DNA of 64,000 bases, taken from NCBI RefSeq assembly GCF_014651855.1, contig NZ_BMXR01000015.1, forward strand, positions 1-64,000, in the 5' to 3' direction. Of the stretch, positions 8,138-17,053 are shown piece after piece; the first letter of the stretch is position 1, and every line of letters starts with the position of its first letter. Source of the DNA: Saccharospirillum salsuginis. GTDB lineage: Bacteria; Pseudomonadota; Gammaproteobacteria; Pseudomonadales; Natronospirillaceae. The position numbers and the translations under genes are program-made. Below the pieces are notes generated by a model, which saw only the letters and a list, made by a program, of their open reading frames with translations, did no database searches and was not told the DNA's origin.

Positions 8138-8235
8138 TGCGGACCCTGGCACCAAAAGCCAACCAATCAGCACGAAATACCGGCGCGAACGACAGCCACC
8201 AACAACCAACCACAGGGCATAACCGGAGGCACACA

Positions 8236-9522
8236 ATGACCCAACACCATGGCACAAAAGCCTTCTTCCAGGACTCACTGGCCAAAAGCGACGCCTCCGT
8301 CATGACGGCCATCCGCCAGGAAGACCGCCGCCAACGCGACCAGATCGAACTCATCGCCTCCGAAAACATCGTCTCCAAGGCCGTGTTGGAAGCCCAGGGC
8401 AGCCTGCTCACCAACAAATACGCCGAAGGCTACCCCGGTCGCCGCTACTACGGCGGCTGCGACTGGGTCGACGAAGTCGAACGCCTCGCCATCGAACGCG
8501 CCAAACAACTGTTCGACTGCCAATACATCAACGTCCAGCCGCATTCCGGCGCCCAGGCCAACGGCGCCGTCATGCTCGCCCTGCTGCAACCGGGCGACAC
8601 CATCATGGGCATGAGCCTCGACGCCGGCGGCCACCTCACCCACGGCGCCCGCCCCGCCCAATCCGGCAAATGGTTCAACGCCGTTCAATACGGCGTTGAC
8701 GCCGAGACCCAGCGCATCGACTACGACGCCGTCGAACAACTGGCCCTCGAATGCCAGCCCAAACTCATCATCGCCGGCGGCTCCGCCATTCCGCGCAAGC
8801 TCGACTTCGCCAAATTCCGGCGCATCGCCGACAAAGTGGGTGCCTACCTGATGGTCGACATGGCCCACATCGCCGGCCTGATTGCCAGCGGCCTGCACCC
8901 AAGCCCGCTGCCGCACGCCCACATCGTCACCACCACCACGCACAAGACCCTGCGCGGCCCACGGGGCGGCATGATCCTGAGTAACGACCTCGACCTCGGC
9001 AAGAAGATCAATTCCGCCGTCTTCCCCGGCCTGCAAGGCGGACCACTGATGCACGTCATTGCCGGTAAAGCCGTAGCCCTCGGCGAAGCGTTGAGCCCCG
9101 CGTTCCGCACTTACAGCCAACAGGTCATCGACAACGCCCAGACCCTGGCCGGTGTGCTCATCGACCGCGGCTGCGACATCGTCACCGGCGGCACCGACAC
9201 CCATCTGGTGTTGGTCGACCTCCGCCCGAAAGGCCTCACCGGCAACATCGTCGAAGCGGCACTGGAACGCGCCAACATCACCTGTAACAAAAACGGCATC
9301 CCCTTCGACCCGGAAAAACCCACGGTCACCTCCGGGATCCGTCTCGGCACCCCGGCCGGCACCACCCGGGGCTTCGGCTCCGACGAGTTCGCCCAAATTG
9401 GCCAGTTGATCGGCGACGTACTCGACGGCCTCAACAAAGACGGCACGCCCAATGCGGAGGTCGAAGAACGCGTCAAACGTGAAATTGCAGAGTTGTGCGA
9501 GCGGTTTCCCTTATATGGCTGA
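8236..9522 (+). CDS. glyA: Serine hydroxymethyltransferase
   Basis: A 428-residue PLP enzyme converting glycine plus methylene-THF to serine, or the reverse. Visible motifs: LIASENIVS near the N-terminus, YAEGYPGRRYYGG, and the PLP lysine K237 in VTTTTHKTLRGPRGG. The ATG at 8236 has GGAGG six bases upstream; the frame stays open to 7942 but that extension runs through a family A repeat and is not coding. With gcvH, gcvP and sdaA downstream, it likely works in the catabolic direction glycine to serine to pyruvate, as in betaine-degrading proteobacteria that keep a second glyA for this purpose. The presence of another housekeeping glyA elsewhere is expected but not seen here. Confidence 0.95.
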   Translation: MTQHHGTKAFFQDSLAKSDASVMTAIRQEDRRQRDQIELIASENIVSKAVLEAQGSLLTNKYAEGYPGRRYYGGCDWVDEVERLAIERAKQLFDCQYINVQPHSGAQANGAVMLALLQPGDTIMGMSLDAGGHLTHGARPAQSGKWFNAVQYGVDAETQRIDYDAVEQLALECQPKLIIAGGSAIPRKLDFAKFRRIADKVGAYLMVDMAHIAGLIASGLHPSPLPHAHIVTTTTHKTLRGPRGGMILSNDLDLGKKINSAVFPGLQGGPLMHVIAGKAVALGEALSPAFRTYSQQVIDNAQTLAGVLIDRGCDIVTGGTDTHLVLVDLRPKGLTGNIVEAALERANITCNKNGIPFDPEKPTVTSGIRLGTPAGTTRGFGSDEFAQIGQLIGDVLDGLNKDGTPNAEVEERVKREIAELCERFPLYG

Positions 9523-9548
9523 ACCCTATTGGTCCGGTGGTTAAACCC

Positions 9549-9662
9549 GCGCCGGCTGCCGGGTAGACCTATTCGGGGTCGCCGTGAACCCATCCATGGG
9601 GGCTTGACGGCCGCCGTCCGGGCGGCCGACATCCCCGAATAGGTCTACCCGGTACCCGGCGC
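9549..9662 (-). repeat. Family A palindromic repeat, copy 2 (glyA-gcvH gap)
   Basis: A perfect 18-bp inverted repeat (GGGTAGACCTATTCGGGG at 9561-9578; complement 9633-9650), extended by GCGCCGG at 9549-9555 and CCGGCGC at 9656-9662. The core is the reverse complement of copy 1 (GGGGTCGCCGTGAACCCATC), so this copy lies on the minus strand, opposite to copy 3 only 78 bases away. Confidence 0.8.
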
Positions 9663-9740
9663 TAGCCTGCAGTGAACCGCGCAGGTACAGAAATCTGAAC
9701 CAAATAAACGGTCGATTGGCACAGATGGTTAGGGACCGAT

Positions 9741-9849
9741 GCCGGTGGTGCTCATTCAGGGAAGTCCGCAACATGGATGTTGCGGTCTAGCCTACATGGA
9801 CGTATTGAGTGGGCGGCACCCCGCGCGACCCTGAATGAGCACCACCGGC
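9741..9849 (+). repeat. Family A palindromic repeat, copy 3 (glyA-gcvH gap)
   Basis: Perfect 21-bp inverted repeat, arms 9741-9761 and 9829-9849 (left arm begins GCCGGTGGTGCTCATT). Inner hairpin CCGCAAC/GTTGCGG, then the core GCCTACATGGACGTATTGAG. Together with copy 2 it fills most of the 396-base gap between glyA and gcvH; no gene is seen in the gap. Confidence 0.8.
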
Positions 9850-9918
9850 AGCGGGCCCGGATTTAACCACAGTCCCAACCCAACCGCAGAACAAACGACA
9901 AACACCGAGGACATAACG

Positions 9919-10311
9919 ATGACTGCCATTCCGAATGAATTGAAGTACGCCGAAAGCCACGAATGGGTGCGGGACAATGGTGATGGCACCGTCACCATTG
10001 GTATTACCGACCATGCTCAAAGCCAGCTCGGCGACATCGTTTTTGTCGAACTGCCGAGCCCGGACCAGGCCCTGGGTAAAGGCGACGATTTCGCCGTTAT
10101 CGAATCCGTTAAAGCGGCGTCCGATATCTATGCGCCCATCGCCGGTACCGTCGTCGCCACCAACGATGCACTGGAAGACGCCCCCGAAACCGTAAACGAA
10201 GACGCCTACGGCAACGGCTGGCTGATCAAACTCAAAGTCGACGACGTCAGTGAACTCGATGCCCTGCTGACCGCCGACGGCTACCAGAGCCACCTCGGCA
10301 ATGAAGGCTAA
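9919..10311 (+). CDS. gcvH: Glycine cleavage system H protein
   Basis: A 130-residue lipoyl carrier protein. The lipoylated lysine is K65 in the motif FAVIESVKAASD; the HEWV segment near residue 15 is also typical. It shuttles the aminomethyl group from the P protein to the T protein. The ATG at 9919 has GAGG upstream. gcvP starts 10 bases after its stop, so the two are co-transcribed. Confidence 0.95.
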   Translation: MTAIPNELKYAESHEWVRDNGDGTVTIGITDHAQSQLGDIVFVELPSPDQALGKGDDFAVIESVKAASDIYAPIAGTVVATNDALEDAPETVNEDAYGNGWLIKLKVDDVSELDALLTADGYQSHLGNEG

Positions 10312-10321
10312 GGAGCACATC

Positions 10322-13198
10322 ATGACCGCCAAACTGCCCTTCACCCAGAAACCCCTGTCCCAACTGCGCGGTGCCAGCTTCACCGACCGCCACATTGGCC
10401 CGGGCGCGGACGAGCAGGCCGCCATGCTCGACGCCCTCGGCGTCGATACCTTGCAGACTCTGATCGACCAGACCGTCCCCGAGGGTATTCGCCTGGGCCG
10501 CGAGCTGGACGTGCGCGAGGGTCTGTCGGAAGAAGCCGCGCTGGCCGAATTGCGCACTTTGGCCGATCAGAACATCGTCAACCGCTCCTTCATCGGCCAG
10601 GGTTACTACAACACCCTGATGCCTGCGGTGATTCAGCGCAATGTGCTGGAAAATCCGGCTTGGTATACGGCCTACACGCCCTATCAGCCGGAAATTTCCC
10701 AGGGGCGGCTCGAATCCCTGCTCAATTTCCAGCAGATGATCATGGATCTGACCGGTCTGGATCTGGCCAACGCCTCCTTGCTGGACGAAGCAACGGCGGC
10801 CGCCGAAGCCATGACCCTGTGCCAGCGCGCCAACCGCAAGAACAAGAGCAACGACTTTTTTGTCGCAGACGATGTCCATCCGCAGACGCTGGATGTCTTG
10901 CGCACCCGTGCCGAACATCACGGGTTCAATCTGGTCGTCGCGCCGGCCGGTAGCATCGGCGAGCACACGCCGTTCGGCGCGCTGTTCCAGTACCCGAACA
11001 CGTCCGGTGATATTCCGGACCTGGGTCAATTGATTCAGACCGCCAACGCCCAGGGCGCCATGACCGCCGTGGCCAGTGACCTGCTGGCCCTGATGCTGCT
11101 GCGCTCGCCGGGTGAGTTGGGTGCGGACATCGTCTTCGGCAGCGCCCAGCGTTTCGGTGTGCCGATGGGTTACGGCGGCCCGCACGCTGCCTTCTTCGCC
11201 GCCCGCGAGCCGCTGAAACGTCAGGTGCCGGGACGCATCATCGGGGTGTCGGTCGACAGCCGGGGCGACACCGCCTTGCGCATGGCGATGCAAACCCGCG
11301 AACAGCACATTCGCCGCGAAAAGGCGACCTCGAACATCTGCACCGCCCAGGCGTTGCTGGCGAACCTGGCGGCGTTCTACGCGGTGTATCACGGTCCGGA
11401 CGGTCTGCGTGCGATCGCCGAACGGGTCCATCGCCTGACCGCCATTCTGGCGACCGGTCTGCGCCGTGCCGGACAGGACGTGCAGGCAACCTACTTCGAT
11501 ACCCTGACGCTCGATGTCGAGCCCATTGTGTTGGAGCGTGCCAAAGCGGCCGGCATGAACCTGCGTTTGCTGGACGAGACCCACATCGGGATCAGCTTGG
11601 ACGAGACCACAACCGAAGCCGACGTGGCCGAGTTGTTCACCGTCTTGCTGGGCGCGGAGCATGGGCAGTCCGTCGGTGATATCGACGCAGCTCTGATCGG
11701 CGGCGAGCCGACCGGGATTCGCGCCGACCAGCGACGCCAGGATGCCATCCTGACGCACCCGGTGTTCAATCAGTACCACAGCGAGACCGAGCTGCTGCGC
11801 TACATCAAGCGTCTGGAAAACAAGGATTACTCCCTGGTCCACGGCATGATTCCGCTGGGCTCGTGCACCATGAAGCTGAACGCCACGGCTGAAATGATGC
11901 CGGTCAGTTGGCCCGAGTTCGCCAACATCCACCCGTTTGCCCCGGCGGAACAGACGCGCGGCTACCGGACCATGATTGAGGAGTTGGAACGCGATTTGGC
12001 CGAAATCACCGGCTACGATGCCGTCTCCATGCAGCCAAACTCCGGCGCCCAGGGCGAGTACGCCGGTCTGCTGGCGATCAAACGCTATCAACAGGCCAAT
12101 GGCGAAGGACAGCGCGATGTCTGCCTGATTCCGGCCTCGGCCCACGGCACCAACCCTGCGTCGGCGGCGATGATGAGCATGAAGGTGGTCATCGTCGAAT
12201 GCGACGACAACGGCAACGTCGATCTGGACGACCTCAAGGCCAAAGCCGAACAGGCCGGCGACCGGCTGTCGGCCTGCATGATCACCTACCCGTCCACACA
12301 CGGTGTCTACGAGGAATCCGTGGTCGAGCTGTGCCGGATCGTTCACGAACACGGCGGCCAGGTGTACCTCGATGGCGCCAATCTGAACGCCCAGGTCGGT
12401 CTGACCCAGCCGGGTCTGATCGGTTCCGACGTCTCGCACCTGAACCTGCACAAGACCTTCGCCATCCCGCACGGCGGCGGCGGTCCGGGCATGGGTCCGA
12501 TCGGCGTGAAGGCGCACCTGACGCCCTACCTGCCGGGTCATGGTGAAACCGGTGCGAACGATGGCGCTGTCTCCGCCGCGCCCTACGGTTCGGCCGGCAT
12601 CCTGCCGATCACCTGGATGTACAACCGCATGCTGGGTCGCACCGGTCTGCGCCAATCCAGTGAACTTGCGATCCTCGGGGCGAACTACATCGCCCATGAG
12701 TTAGCGGACGATTACGACGTGTTGTATCGCGGCCGTAATGGCCGGGTGGCACACGAGTGCATCCTCGACATCCGCCCGCTCAAGGCCGACACCGGCATCA
12801 CCGAGGAAGACATCGCCAAGCGACTGATGGACTACGGCTTCCACGCCCCGACCATGTCGTTCCCGGTACCCGGCACGCTGATGATCGAACCGACCGAGTC
12901 CGAGTCCAAGGTTGAACTGGATCGGTTCATCGACGCGATGAAGGGCATTCGCGCTGAAATCGAAAAAGTCAGAACCGGAGAATGGGCGGCGGATCAGTCG
13001 CCGCTGCGGATGGCGCCGCACACCCAGGCCGATGTGGTCGGTGACTGGGAACGGCCCTACTCGCGGGATATCGGTGTATTTCCGAGTGAAGCGGTCCGAG
13101 CGGCCAAGTTCTGGCCAGCGGTCAATCGCGTGGACAACGTCTACGGCGATCGCAACTTCATCTGCAGTTGCCCGGGGACCGACGCCTATCGGGACTGA
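10322..13198 (+). CDS. gcvP: Glycine dehydrogenase (decarboxylating), P protein
   Basis: A 958-residue single-chain P protein, the usual proteobacterial length. It decarboxylates glycine with PLP and loads the aminomethyl group onto lipoyl-GcvH. The PLP lysine is K711 in HLNLHKTFAIPHGGGGPG; other landmarks are IGQGYYNT and LGSCTMKLNATAEM. The ATG at 10322 has GGAG six bases upstream. No gcvT (aminomethyltransferase) follows, although catabolic gcv clusters often include it; instead a family B palindrome and sdaA come next. Confidence 0.96.
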   Translation: MTAKLPFTQKPLSQLRGASFTDRHIGPGADEQAAMLDALGVDTLQTLIDQTVPEGIRLGRELDVREGLSEEAALAELRTLADQNIVNRSFIGQGYYNTLMPAVIQRNVLENPAWYTAYTPYQPEISQGRLESLLNFQQMIMDLTGLDLANASLLDEATAAAEAMTLCQRANRKNKSNDFFVADDVHPQTLDVLRTRAEHHGFNLVVAPAGSIGEHTPFGALFQYPNTSGDIPDLGQLIQTANAQGAMTAVASDLLALMLLRSPGELGADIVFGSAQRFGVPMGYGGPHAAFFAAREPLKRQVPGRIIGVSVDSRGDTALRMAMQTREQHIRREKATSNICTAQALLANLAAFYAVYHGPDGLRAIAERVHRLTAILATGLRRAGQDVQATYFDTLTLDVEPIVLERAKAAGMNLRLLDETHIGISLDETTTEADVAELFTVLLGAEHGQSVGDIDAALIGGEPTGIRADQRRQDAILTHPVFNQYHSETELLRYIKRLENKDYSLVHGMIPLGSCTMKLNATAEMMPVSWPEFANIHPFAPAEQTRGYRTMIEELERDLAEITGYDAVSMQPNSGAQGEYAGLLAIKRYQQANGEGQRDVCLIPASAHGTNPASAAMMSMKVVIVECDDNGNVDLDDLKAKAEQAGDRLSACMITYPSTHGVYEESVVELCRIVHEHGGQVYLDGANLNAQVGLTQPGLIGSDVSHLNLHKTFAIPHGGGGPGMGPIGVKAHLTPYLPGHGETGANDGAVSAAPYGSAGILPITWMYNRMLGRTGLRQSSELAILGANYIAHELADDYDVLYRGRNGRVAHECILDIRPLKADTGITEEDIAKRLMDYGFHAPTMSFPVPGTLMIEPTESESKVELDRFIDAMKGIRAEIEKVRTGEWAADQSPLRMAPHTQADVVGDWERPYSRDIGVFPSEAVRAAKFWPAVNRVDNVYGDRNFICSCPGTDAYRD

Positions 13199-13213
13199 AT
13201 GATGGCTTGAGTA

Positions 13214-13331
13214 TTGTAGGGCAGAAGAGCCAACGGCGACATCTGCCGTAGGAAGCAGAAGAAGCCTGTGTATAACTCCCTGCCACGGGATACCTCCACG
13301 GCAGATATCGCTCCGCTCTTCTGCCCTACAA
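13214..13331. repeat. Family B palindromic repeat, copy 1 (gcvP-sdaA gap)
   Basis: Perfect 17-bp inverted repeat TTGTAGGGCAGAAGAGC (13214-13230) with its complement at 13315-13331. Inside, a second imperfect stem pairs GCGACATCTGCCGT with ACGGCAGATATCGC. It occupies most of the 174-base gap between gcvP and sdaA and resembles elements at 25829-25948 and 40454-40573. Confidence 0.8.
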
Positions 13332-13372
13332 CCCGCTCCCAACCCACACCGAACCACGCTGGGAGAACAACA

Positions 13373-14743
13373 ATGCACATCAGCGTTTTCGACCTGTTCA
13401 AGATCGGCATCGGCCCGTCGAGTTCCCACACCGTCGGGCCGATGTCGGCCGCCGCCGACTTCGTCTCCACCACACTGACCGACACCCAACAATCGCGCGT
13501 TCAACGCATACAGGTCACCCTGCACGGTTCTCTCAGCGCCACCGGGCGCGGGCACGGTACGGACGTGGCCGTCATGGGCGGCCTGGCCGGTGCCCGACCG
13601 GATTCGGTCGACCCGGCCTGGCTCTGGTCCCTGCCGGATCGATTGCGCTCCGGCGTCTCGCTCTGGCCGGATCGGACACTCGGGTTCGATCCGGATACGG
13701 ACATCGCCTTCGACGACACACCGCTGGCGTATCACCCCAACGCGATGACGCTGGTCGCATTCCTGTCGGATGGTTGCGAAGTTACCGAAACCTTCTATTC
13801 GGTCGGCGGTGGATTTGTCGTCACCGAAACCGAAGCCTCAAAGGGCCACCTCTTTTCACAGGATGCGGACCTGCCCTACGCGTTCGCAGACGCACACACC
13901 CTGTTGAATCTCTGCCGGGAAACCGGGTTGCGCATCAGCGACCTGATGTGGGCCAACGAATGCGCACGCCGACCGGAAGCTGAGGTCCGCACCGGCCTAC
14001 ACGCCATCTGGCAAGCCATGCACGACTGCATCGACACCGGCCTCGCCACCGAAGGCACCTTACCCGGCGGGCTCGATGTCGCCCGTCGCGCGCATCGGTT
14101 TCACGCTTCCCTGCAACAGGCGCGCGGTCGCAATGTCATCGCCAACACCCTGGGCGCCATGGACTGGGTGAACCTGTATGCGCTCGCGGTGAACGAAGAG
14201 AATGCCGCCGGCGGTCGCATGGTCACCGCACCGACCAACGGTGCCGCCGGTATCGTCCCGGCTGTATTGATGTATTACCTGACCTTCAGCGATCGCCTGA
14301 ACAGCGACGACATCATTCCCTTCCTGCTGACCGCCTCCGCCGTTGGTGGACTGTGCAAACTGAACGCTTCGATCTCCGGCGCCGAAGTCGGCTGCCAGGG
14401 CGAGGTTGGCTCGGCCTGCGCCATGGCCGCTGCCGGCCTAACCGAGGTTCTGGGCGGCACGCCGGCCCAGGTGGAAAACGCGGCGGAAATCGCGCTGGAG
14501 CACAACCTCGGCCTAACCTGCGACCCAATTGGCGGCCTGGTCCAGGTGCCCTGTATCGAACGCAACGCCATTGCGGCGGTCAAGGCCATCAACGCCGCGC
14601 AGATGGCGCTTCGCGGCGACGGCAGTCATTTCGTGTCGCTGGACAAAGCCATCACAACCATGCGTGAAACCGGGAAGGACATGCAGGACAAGTACAAGGA
14701 AACGTCGAAAGGCGGACTGGCGGTCAATGTTATCGAGTGTTGA
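13373..14743 (+). CDS. sdaA: L-serine ammonia-lyase (iron-sulfur type)
   Basis: A 456-residue fused alpha-beta type serine dehydratase, deaminating L-serine to pyruvate with a 4Fe-4S cluster. The start is MHISVFDLFKIGIGPSSSHT, a family signature (SSSHT). Cluster cysteines are expected among those in GGLCKLN, GCQGEVGSAC and LGLTCDPIGGLVQVPC, all present. The ATG at 13373 follows GGGAG; the frame upstream to 13268 runs through a repeat and is not used. It completes a glycine to serine to pyruvate route with glyA and gcvPH. A 24-bp palindrome follows its stop. Confidence 0.95.
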   Translation: MHISVFDLFKIGIGPSSSHTVGPMSAAADFVSTTLTDTQQSRVQRIQVTLHGSLSATGRGHGTDVAVMGGLAGARPDSVDPAWLWSLPDRLRSGVSLWPDRTLGFDPDTDIAFDDTPLAYHPNAMTLVAFLSDGCEVTETFYSVGGGFVVTETEASKGHLFSQDADLPYAFADAHTLLNLCRETGLRISDLMWANECARRPEAEVRTGLHAIWQAMHDCIDTGLATEGTLPGGLDVARRAHRFHASLQQARGRNVIANTLGAMDWVNLYALAVNEENAAGGRMVTAPTNGAAGIVPAVLMYYLTFSDRLNSDDIIPFLLTASAVGGLCKLNASISGAEVGCQGEVGSACAMAAAGLTEVLGGTPAQVENAAEIALEHNLGLTCDPIGGLVQVPCIERNAIAAVKAINAAQMALRGDGSHFVSLDKAITTMRETGKDMQDKYKETSKGGLAVNVIEC

Positions 14744-14774
14744 CTTGGGAATGCTCGGGAAATCAGCTGACCCG

Positions 14775-14798
14775 CCCGGGAGCGCCGGCGCTCCCGGG
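14775..14798. terminator. 24-bp perfect palindrome between convergent sdaA and protease genes
   Basis: CCCGGGAGCGCC followed by its exact complement makes a 24-bp GC-only palindrome. It lies between the stops of sdaA (14743) and the M23 protease gene (14812). It has no T-tract, so termination would be of a non-canonical type or it is a short repeat. Confidence 0.45.
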
Positions 14799-14811
14799 GT
14801 TGGCTTCGGGG

Positions 14812-16104
14812 TTACTGCTTGGCCCCGTAGTTGTAGATGGAATTCCAGGCGCAGATAGAGCGGTTCCGATATTCGTTATACAACCAATAGTTGTAGCAGT
14901 TATCGTCGTAACTCCAGCGACCGACGTCGATCTTGTAAGGTCCCAGATTCACATCCTGCAGTGACCGGTATTGGCCGTTATACAACAACGAAAAGTGCAG
15001 ATGCGGACCGGTGGAACTGCCGCCCTGGCACAGCGCATTGCCCCGGTCGTTCGCATAGTTGGCCAGCTTGGTGTTGCGATTGACCCACTGCCCGTCGCGC
15101 ACCTGAATGCCTTCCAGGTGATAGTAGTTCGTCGCCCAGCCATTGGGATTCGTCACCCGGACCTGGCACTGTGAAAACACCCGCACATAGCCCCCATGCG
15201 CCGCCGCCACACTGTAGGTTTGCGCGCCCCAACGCGGCCAGTCGTAGGAGACGTCGATGGACGACAACGGATAGCCGGACCCGGTATTGGCGTGGGCGCC
15301 GTTCGGGATCCACCAGTACCCCTGGCGCCAGGGCATCTGCATCATGTTTTCAGGGGGGACGAAGCTGTTGTACCCGTAGTTCCACTGCAGGGATCGGTCC
15401 GACTTCTGTTTCAGATCCTGCTTGGGTTCGGGACGATCGACTGTTTCCTGGCCTCTGAGCGTGGCCGCCTGTTCAGGAAATAATTCGGCAAACCGGGTCT
15501 CGAACGCTTCCAGAGGGTCCTCGGCACGAATGGACCGGCTGTTCTCCGCCATCGCACTGGCCATAACCAGCGAGGCCGGGGATGCGTCCGATTCCACGTC
15601 TCGCCGCAAAAGGGACGGCCCGGTCGTGCGTTGCATGCCCTTGATGTTGTAAAAACGGTCCGACAATCGAGTGACCACATCGCTCAACTGGTCGTTAAAA
15701 CCCACTTCGTCCGACAATGTGCCAAAGGGACGTTCCAGTGACGCATCGGTCGGATGGGAGACCACATCGCTTCGAGCATCCATCAGAGCCAGAACGATAC
15801 GCGGATGAATGCTGGCATAGCCGGTCCAATGTGAAATGGCTTCCTCATGGGGCTTCAGGTGAGGGGCGTGTCGGTCGAGGTAGGTCGACAGATCGAAATT
15901 GTCGCGCGCCAGGTCATAGACAAAGGCCGACTCGCGAATCGGCTTGGACTGACTGACCGAATGGCGAACAATCTCGATACTGGCTCGGGACTCCAGCTGG
16001 GTTTCACCGGGTTCGTGAATGTCCTTGGCCTGAACGGAAAACCCAAGTGCGAGGAGAATCGAGGTACCGGCGCAACGCGCCAGTATCCGACGGGTAATAT
16101 GCAT
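14812..16104 (-). CDS. LasA-like M23 family metalloprotease (staphylolytic type)
   Basis: A 430-residue secreted preproenzyme. Signal peptide about 1-26, propeptide to about 248, mature domain of about 182 residues, the same size as LasA. The mature part matches Pseudomonas LasA closely: MPWRQGYWW, HANTGSGYP, YDWPRWG, CQVRVT, WATNYYH and STGPHLHFSLLYNG. Zinc ligands are expected at H271, D284 and H370, with H329 and H368 as catalytic histidines. The family cuts glycyl bonds in pentaglycine peptidoglycan bridges and elastin, so a role in lysing other bacteria or using protein is likely. The ATG has AAGGA upstream. A perfect CRP-type site lies about 200 bases upstream (16300-16315). Confidence 0.9.
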   Translation of the reverse strand: MHITRRILARCAGTSILLALGFSVQAKDIHEPGETQLESRASIEIVRHSVSQSKPIRESAFVYDLARDNFDLSTYLDRHAPHLKPHEEAISHWTGYASIHPRIVLALMDARSDVVSHPTDASLERPFGTLSDEVGFNDQLSDVVTRLSDRFYNIKGMQRTTGPSLLRRDVESDASPASLVMASAMAENSRSIRAEDPLEAFETRFAELFPEQAATLRGQETVDRPEPKQDLKQKSDRSLQWNYGYNSFVPPENMMQMPWRQGYWWIPNGAHANTGSGYPLSSIDVSYDWPRWGAQTYSVAAAHGGYVRVFSQCQVRVTNPNGWATNYYHLEGIQVRDGQWVNRNTKLANYANDRGNALCQGGSSTGPHLHFSLLYNGQYRSLQDVNLGPYKIDVGRWSYDDNCYNYWLYNEYRNRSICAWNSIYNYGAKQ

Positions 16105-16299
16105 GATGTGTATTCCTTTATTATTTCATTTTTGGTTGATTACAACTCGGACAGCAGCCGTGACCGCATGCACTCCCGGACGCCCGATTTCCTTGCGCCG
16201 GCATCTACAGCCGCTACAGGCACCTTAGAACGAACGATCACCGTACGAAATGTCTGAGAGCGACATCGCAACAAGATTGACGACAGTCATTAGCCTGAG

Positions 16300-16315
16300 T
16301 GTGATGGTCATCACA
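16300..16315. promoter_or_regulatory. CRP-type binding site upstream of the LasA-like gene
   Basis: TGTGATGGTCATCACA matches the TGTGA-N6-TCACA consensus perfectly. It is 196 bases upstream of the protease ATG and downstream of the EF-hand gene, so control of the protease by cAMP-CRP or a Vfr-like protein is the natural reading. Confidence 0.6.
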
Positions 16316-16346
16316 GGCATGAACCGTAAGAAGGGAACCGATACAC

Positions 16347-16382
16347 AAAAAGCCCGCCAGGCTATCGGTAGCCGGGCGGGCT
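16347..16382 (-). terminator. Rho-independent terminator of the EF-hand gene
   Basis: On the minus strand the stem AGCCCGCC / GGCGGGCT (with an inner GGCT/AGCC pair block) is followed by a run of T (plus-strand AAAAA at 16347-16351). It lies about 55 bases past the EF-hand stop. Confidence 0.8.
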
Positions 16383-16437
16383 TGTGGGTCAGGCGTCGAT
16401 CCGTGACAAAGGGTTTCCTGTGGCGGCGGTCACCGCA

Positions 16438-16734
16438 TTACATTTTGCCTTTGGCTTGGTTGATGGTGGCCTGTGATGGGTTGAACTCACCGAACTCGCG
16501 ATTGGACAGTTCGCCATCCCCATCGGCATCCAGATGAGTGAACAGATTGGCGATTTCATCGTAATTGGACACTTCGTTCTGGGTCAGTACGCTGTCCCCA
16601 TTGGTGTCGATGGTCTGAAACAACTTCTTGTTGTTGCTCGCGGTCCAGTCGTCCTCAGACTGACCAGCGGCCATCGCGGGTGCGGTGGCCCCCATCGCGA
16701 ATAAAATACCGGTTACCAGTGCTGTCTTTCTCAT
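16438..16734 (-). CDS. Secreted EF-hand calcium-binding protein
   Basis: A 98-residue protein with a signal peptide (about 1-22, ending AMA) and two EF-hand loops: DTNGDSVLTQNE and DADGDGELSNRE, each with the expected Asp/Asn and final Glu ligands. Likely periplasmic or secreted and calcium-binding; the partner is unknown. The ATG at 16734 has a strong GGAGG. It stands alone between the protease and pepQ, with its own terminator. Confidence 0.85.
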   Translation of the reverse strand: MRKTALVTGILFAMGATAPAMAAGQSEDDWTASNNKKLFQTIDTNGDSVLTQNEVSNYDEIANLFTHLDADGDGELSNREFGEFNPSQATINQAKGKM

Positions 16735-16962
16735 AACACCCTCCTGCTTGATTGAGTGGGTGACTTTGGCAATGCACGGAAACGAATCCTGCCCGCGCAT
16801 CTACCCGTGGATAATCAAGCATCATGCCAGTCCTACAAAGGCGCTCATGATGTGTATTGCCGCGACAGACCGTTTAAAAACAGCTTTCATGCTGTTGGTA
16901 TTTGGAGACACCGGAACGGGTATCGATTGCGCGGGAATGGGCCGACAAAGGGCGTATTCAAC

Positions 16963-16982
16963 GTGTCGACAAACGTCGACAC
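16963..16982. promoter_or_regulatory. Inverted repeat, candidate operator
   Basis: GTGTCGAC at 16963-16970 and its complement GTCGACAC at 16975-16982 with spacer AAAC. GTGTCGACAA recurs at 17029. The sites lie 230-300 bases upstream of the EF-hand gene; the binding protein is unknown. Confidence 0.35.
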
Positions 16983-17053
16983 ATTGGCAGGCTGATTCGC
17001 AAAAATCCGCCCGATTCAAAAAGTTAGAGTGTCGACAAGCCGCAACACCCGTC

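Larger units (their letters stand above)
16105..16437. other. Gap upstream of the LasA-like gene
   Basis: A 333-base non-coding stretch. It holds the protease upstream region, a CRP-type site (16300-16315) and the terminator of the EF-hand gene (16347-16382). I see no open frame with family features. Confidence 0.5.

Noticed and set aside
7942..8235. N-terminal extension of glyA by 98 codons
   Set aside because: It runs through a family A repeat; the ATG at 8236 has a strong ribosome site and starts the conserved protein.
10247..12697. An 816-codon open frame antisense to gcvP
   Set aside because: It lies fully within gcvP on the other strand, has no recognisable domain, and is the shadow expected in a high-GC coding region.
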